From assembly GCA_037043455.1 (NCBI GenBank), contig JAWPHD010005099.1, positions 106,797 through 170,796 of the forward strand: DNA of 64,000 nucleotides, given 5' to 3'. The notes under the pieces were generated by a model. The model did no database searches. It saw only the letters and a list, made by a program, of their open reading frames with translations, and had not been told where the DNA came from. The position numbers and the translations under genes were made by a program. Shown here piece by piece: positions 58,798-64,000 of this stretch; the stretch's first letter is position 1; each line of letters opens with the position of its first letter. The stretch comes from Cyrtodaria siliqua (taxonomy: Eukaryota; Mollusca; Bivalvia; Adapedonta; Hiatellidae).

Positions 58798-59303
58798 GAC
58801 AATCGTGAAAGCTCGGCCAATCCCGTCATTCTTCGGGATCCCGCAATGCTGAATGAGATGTTCGGATTCCCTAGACCATTGTATCCCACCAGACGGCCCT
58901 TCCGCCCTCATCTGTGTACTTTCGCTCAAATAACTATGTAATTTGTTATAGCCGGACTGTTTAAACAAAAATATATTTGTCTTTAGTTATTTACTATAAA
59001 TTGCTTCATTATTTAAAACAGTACACGTTACATATATTCACGACTTGGTGTCTTAAACATGTATATAGTAAAGTAAAAAAGTACCCACCACTTTACCGCC
59101 TACACTAAGAAAGTTCGTTAGTTATGTGCCAAAGCATACAGGTTTGTGCGGCGATAGTCACGTGACCGGTGATACAATGCCCATTGACATTTTTTGGACC
59201 AATCACAGTCTGTTTTATTTAGTCAACACGGACCCGAAGCGTCGATAAACGCACGAGGCGGGATCCCGAAGAATGACGGGATTGGCCGAGTTTTCACGAT
59301 TGA
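58798..59303. mobile_element. MITE with terminal inverted repeats of about 47 bp
   Basis: ACAATCGTGAAAGCTCGGCC and AATCCCGTCATTCTTCGGGA through TCCCGC (58798-58844) match the reverse complement of 59257-59303 with very few changes. Inside each arm CGGGATCCCG is itself a palindrome. The body is non-coding. Confidence 0.85.
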
Positions 59304-60120
59304 CTTTGGTAAAGGCCCATGTAAGGAGAGGTCTGTAGTTGCATATATACAATGTTTTCTTTTGAAATAGATTGTTTTACATTTTAAATCCTAACGCACA
59401 AATTGACGGACCCCAGTGTCATCAGTACGGCTTTAAGCCGGGTCCTCGGATTTCAGTTCCACCGTGCTACTACTTGGCCCACCCTACCCCTTAAAGAAAC
59501 TTGAACCAGTTAGCATTAGCGTAGTTCTAGGCCTCAAACATGCTTTTTCAATGAGGACACGATCTATTTTCAGAGGCGGGTGAATTGATTCATTGCATCA
59601 ACATTTGTCGTCAGTGTTGATCATTTGCTGGATCAGATTTTCCGGAATACCGGTTCACAAGATAATGGAATACATATCCGTGACCATTTATATCAAGGAA
59701 GAAGTCTCCAGAGATTACCGGATGTGACTGAACTGAGTATCTGATGCAAGTCGATTTTATTTGCATTAACTAAAGCAAGATTAATTATTCTCAGACTGGC
59801 ATAATTATCCGAATTCTCTTCTTTTACGACATAAATTGAAGATTGATTACAAATCAAAAGTGCTATTACTTACCAGTCCTTTTCAGAATGTATTGACATG
59901 TGTAACAGGGGGAATTGATTACGATCTAGGGATGTTACATCAATTTATGGGATCTAACATATCATATTATGTTGTACTGGACATTTACATCCATGTCACC
60001 GTTCGGGTTCTATCTCTTTCTATTCCATATTACCCTGGGTTCGAAATATCAAGACAGAGTTGGTTTTCTATATAATCTTTATTTCTACGGATCGATGCGT
60101 CAAACAACGCCAAACTCTAT
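59304..60120. other. Non-coding stretch
   Basis: No gene recognised. Confidence 0.45.
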
Positions 60121-60224
60121 CTGTGAATATATAAATATCCAGATATAAATATTACATAAATATTTATCGTCCAGTACAAGGTATAACAACGTGTAACTAT
60201 ATTGAAGCCTCGGCAAAATGCACT
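60121..60224 (+). repeat. Exact 104-bp direct repeat, copy 1
   Basis: CTGTGAATATATAAATATCC to CGGCAAAATGCACT is identical to 60442-60545 by eye over 104 bases. Confidence 0.92.
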
Positions 60225-60441
60225 CTATTACATGAATTAAACAATAACAATAACAAATACCAGGGTAAGCACATATGTAAATATATGTCAACACATGTCA
60301 ACAACACAGATTATGCTTTACACGGACAATGGCCTTGTAGTCCCATTAGTTTAAACAACGAATATAAGCGTTTACAACATCACATATTTAATGGAAAGGT
60401 GACACATCTTATAACAAACAATACTAATTAAATAGACATAC

Positions 60442-60545
60442 CTGTGAATATATAAATATCCAGATATAAATATTACATAAATATTTATCGTCCAGTACAA
60501 GGTATAACAACGTGTAACTATATTGAAGCCTCGGCAAAATGCACT
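60442..60545 (+). repeat. Exact 104-bp direct repeat, copy 2
   Basis: Identical to 60121-60224; 217 bp of different sequence lie between. Confidence 0.92.
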
Positions 60546-61422
60546 GACGCATAGCGGTGAACGCATGCACGTGTACCATTAGTATGTTAGTAAAAGATGG
60601 TCAAAGGGAGACTATAAACATAACCCATTACTTATAAGGACCCGATGTTAAGGATTTATTTGATATATTGTGGCGTAAGGAACAACATACAATTGTCTTT
60701 TGTAAATATATTTATTTCGACCCACATCGAAAACATAGCATAATGAAGGGCTTATTGAGCCGGTCACATCCATATCATGATATATCATTTCCATATTTCC
60801 GTATTGCATTTCCATATCTCGATATAATTCTTATCTTATATCGATATTCTGTATCAATTTTGAAGACAGACTAGATATACTGCCTTTATATACTCAGTAC
60901 ATTTTAAAATGCAACATGTTTGACTTTTCTATTATGTTTAGTCCGCTGAACTTTTGTTCAAATCAAGATTGTATTTTGTGATAGTATACCAGTCTCTTTG
61001 TCCCAAATGTTAACGTATGGCGATTAACAGTTTCATACTTCTTTCAGTTAAAACATATTTACTTTAACATCTTTAACATCTCTAGAAATTCAAAAGAAAT
61101 ACCAAGTGTTGCATTTTGTAATGCACTGAGTGTAGATTAGCTCAAACACTTTAAAAATGAGGATTGAACATACGTTTTATATATCTTGCTGTTTTCAGTT
61201 TACCAAATTTAATGACAGTATACAATTATAACGTTAAGTGCTACGACTGATCGGCCCGGTGCCAGGCATAATAGAATGTTTCTGCGTGGGTTATCGTGTT
61301 ATGTGTCTACAGCGTGACAACACAATAACTTTGAGAAGTAAGTTCACTTTTGTTTATTTACTTCATCAGTCGCAACAGGTTTCGTTTGTATTTATAAGCA
61401 ATTATGTTCATGATCATTTCAG
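60546..61422. other. AT-rich non-coding stretch
   Basis: No gene recognised. Confidence 0.45.
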
Positions 61423-61646
61423 TTAAAGCGACACATGGCAATATTGATTTATCAAGTATTAATATTAGCGCCTGGACTTATTAATCCCGTATCATTTTGT
61501 CTTTAAACCTGATTGCATGTAAATAAATAAAAAATGGGTTTTCATTATATCTTCTTATTCAACCATAGGTTTAAATATATTAATGATATAATATTCTCAA
61601 CAGTTAGAAATATTAAAAATCAAGATTGCAGTGTGTCCCTTTAAAG
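61423..61646. mobile_element. MITE with terminal inverted repeats of about 28 bp
   Basis: TTAAAGCGACACATGGCAAT then ATTGATTT at the left matches the reverse complement of AAATCAAGATTGCAGTGTGT then CCCTTTAAA at the right. 224 bp, AT-rich. Single ends of the same family are at 47378-47405 and 50711-50742. Confidence 0.8.
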
Positions 61647-62004
61647 ATTCTCCTTCACAAAAATGCACCGCCCTCTTACAGTTGCAAAGGCTGTTTGTTC
61701 ATTCAAATATGCCACACACTAATGGTTACGCAGAAATCAAAATAACTCAGTATATAAAAGATTGGTAGACATAATATTCACGTAATTTGTAAGAACATTT
61801 TAGAAAAGTATATTTACACATCTCACAAATGCCACTATATCGTTCAAATACATTTGTGCAAATACGTTCACGTGGATATTTATGATGGAAAAACAAGTGT
61901 CATACACGTACTCGTTTAATATAACAGGTAAACAAAACAAGTCTTTATCTCAAGCGGACCTTAATTTAATAGTAGCAGTATATGATTGTTGTTAGACCTG
62001 TTAA
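61647..62004. other. Non-coding stretch
   Basis: Nothing recognised. Confidence 0.45.
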
Positions 62005-62868
62005 AAGTTATGGCGCCATGGGGCAACAAATCAGTATCGTGTGCTAATTCTGCCCAAACCAGAGATGGCGCCATGAAGCAACAAATCAGTATCGTGTCTA
62101 ATTATGTCCAAACCGGAGATGGCGCCATGGGGCAACACTTCAGTATCGTGTGCTAATTCTGCCCAAACCGGAGATGTAGCCATGGGGCAACACTTCAGTA
62201 TCATGTGCTAATTCTGTCCAAACCAGAGATGGCGCCATGTGGCAACAAATTAGCATCGTGTGCTTGTTCTGCCCAAACCAGAGATGGCGCCATGGGGCAA
62301 CAAATTAGCATCGTGTGCTAGTTCTGCCAAAACCAGAGATGGCACCATGGGGCAACACATCAGCATCGGGTGCTAATTCTGCCCTAACCGGAGATTGCGC
62401 CATGGGGCAACACTTCAGTATCGTGTGCTAATTCTGCCCAAACCAGAGATGGCGCCATGGGGCAACACGTCAGTATCGTGTGCTAATTCTGCCCAAACCA
62501 GAGATGGCGCCATGCTGCACCAAATCAATATATTGTGCTTATTCTACCCAAACCAGAGATGGCGTCATGGGGCAACAAATCAGTATCGTGTGCTAATTCT
62601 GCCCAAACCAGAGATGGTGCCATTGGGCAACAAATCAGTATCGTGTGCTAATTCTGCCCAAACCAGAGATGGCGCCATGGGGTAACAAATTAGCATCGTG
62701 TGCTAGTTCTGCCCATACCAGAGATGGCACCATGGGGCAACGCATCAGCATCGTGTGCTAATTTTCCCCAAATCGGAGATGGGGCCATGGGGCAACACTT
62801 CAGTATCGTGTTCTAATTCTACCCAAACCAGAGATGGCGCCATGGGGCAACACATCAGTATCGTTATT
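62005..62868. repeat. 55-bp satellite (about 15.5 units)
   Basis: The unit is GGCGCCATGGGGCAACAAAT, then CAGTATCGTGTGCTAATTCT, then GCCCAAACCAGAGAT, measured between 62011 and 62066. It contains overlapping GGCGCC and CCATGG palindromes. Confidence 0.95.
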
Positions 62869-62992
62869 AAGAAAGAATTCCTACACTTACTAATTCTGAA
62901 AGTAACATACTTCTTTCTGTTGAGCCCTTGAAATACGTGTCCATTAAACGACACCTACCTTTGAAAAAAGTGCTCGTCCGCCATGTGTTAAA

Positions 62993-63460
62993 GGCCATAT
63001 ATCACTATTGCATTTCCCATAGGCCTCTATAATAACTTTTAGACCTACAACCCCTATTCATATATCAGAACGGATGATAAAACCTGATTTTTTTTTAAAG
63101 AACTATCTTAGAGACACTCAAAAATGACCAGCAAATTGATTGGAAGTACTAATGCTTTCAGCCTCTAATATTGCACTGAAGGTGGGCACCCCCAGAATGG
63201 CAGTAAAGAAATTGTACTTTTTGCAAATGTACAATTTTACCCATAAAAATGTAAATTTCAGTCAAAATATCCTAAATGAACATGTTTTATGTTCGAAATA
63301 TATTTTTGAGATGTTTTATGGCGAATTGTTATGATTTGGATAATTTAATCCAATCAGAGTCTACCTTACAATCTGACTATATACCCTAATAGACCTTATG
63401 CCTTTTTTCTATACTTTTTTCAACCAATCAGAAGCCCCAAATCAATAGTGGTATGTGACC
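62993..63460. mobile_element. MITE, copy 2 of the 22132-22588 family
   Basis: Ends are GGCCATATATCACTATTGCA and CAATAGTGGTATGTGACC. Read on the minus strand, the first 100 bp follow copy 1 (CTGATTGGTTGAAAAAAGTA versus CTGATTGGCTGAAAAAAGTA; TCTATTAGGGTATA versus TGTATTAGGGTTTA). Its TTA flanks are not clear. Confidence 0.8.
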
Positions 63461-63820
63461 TGAAAATATACGACACCGTGTTGCGATCTCGACAGCGTTG
63501 ATCCTTTTATTATCTGGCAGACATTGCGTAAAACCTTGCGTGTCGTCTCACACCATAATTAATTTTCCATAGGAAAAGTTTTGTTCGTGGAATAGTGACA
63601 GACAAAATGTACAACATGGCGTTATGCTTAAATTCTACCGCGAATCAATAGTTGCAATTTAAAACACAATTAACAAATATTTAAAAAGCTGAACTTTTTT
63701 TTAATTTCATGTTTGCGTGACTCCTATCAAAAGTTAGCGCAATAACAGAAAAAAACAACCCCGTGGTGATTAGACACAATATGTCTAAATGAGACAGAAT
63801 TAGCTAGAAATCTTATATCA
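63461..63820. other. Non-coding stretch
   Basis: Nothing recognised. Confidence 0.45.
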
Positions 63821-63822
63821 AC

Positions 63823-64000
63823 ATGAATGAATGAATGGTGTTTTACGGCACGTCGACACATAACATGATATGTTCTATGATCTCTTCCTAAAATGCTGTA
63901 GGTTTAGAACCCGGTAAGGTTAAATCAACATCTGCAATGGAAAGTGCTGTAAAAAGTAGAAAAGAGGAACTTTTTTTATCTACCTCCTTCATCGGTAGGG
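63823..64000 (+). repeat. Bivalve-type interspersed repeat, start only
   Basis: ATGAATGAATGAATGGTGTT then TTACGGCACGTCGACACA has the same opening as 51340. It may run out of the window. Confidence 0.5.

Overview
This looks like nuclear DNA of an invertebrate animal, most likely a bivalve mollusc. The reasons are that it is AT-rich, has a single-exon rhodopsin-type GPCR with a close paralogue, and carries tRNA-derived SINEs, a Ty3-type LTR element, a decayed LINE, several MITE/foldback elements and interspersed repeats with a GGTGTTTTACG-type end that I associate with bivalves. The organism call is inference. There are no bacterial operons, CRISPR arrays or prophage genes.

Layout. A class A GPCR runs in from the left edge (1-332, +, only its last part is inside). 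Its paralogue is complete at 35006-36328 (-), so the two genes point toward each other across about 35 kb. I can defend no other cellular protein-coding gene. From 2.1 to 16 kb lies a duplicated module: a unique-looking flank followed by a 36-bp minisatellite. Flank 2140-5135 leads into array 5140-12590, and flank 12595-14290 leads into array 14291-15810. A long foldback element follows at 15823-16709. From 17.2 to 34 kb there are fragments of one retroelement 3' region, a 59-bp satellite, several MITEs, a 157-170-bp repeat in two places, a Ty3-type RT/RNase H remnant with one LTR, and SINEs. From 38.3 to 45.5 kb three satellites occur (42 bp, 44 bp, 17 bp). From 47.5 to 49 kb there is a hAT-like MITE with a SINE nested in it. 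Positions 50.1-50.7 kb hold a broken copy of a multicopy cysteine-rich protein family. From 51.98 to 57.8 kb lie the pieces of one minus-strand LINE (ORF1, endonuclease, RT), split by insertions and by a 43-bp satellite. The right end has a MITE, an exact 104-bp duplication, a 55-bp satellite and a second copy of the MITE seen at 22.1 kb.

Tandem repeats make up roughly 30% of the window. Their unit lengths and lack of stop codons leave long overlapping open frames on both strands. These frames are not genes. I found no convincing new multi-gene system. The most informative observations are the array-plus-flank duplication, sequence cores shared between neighbouring satellites, the nested LINE/satellite structure, and the Ty3 remnant that ends just before its LTR without integrase. 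All comparisons were made by eye; no alignment or database search was run.
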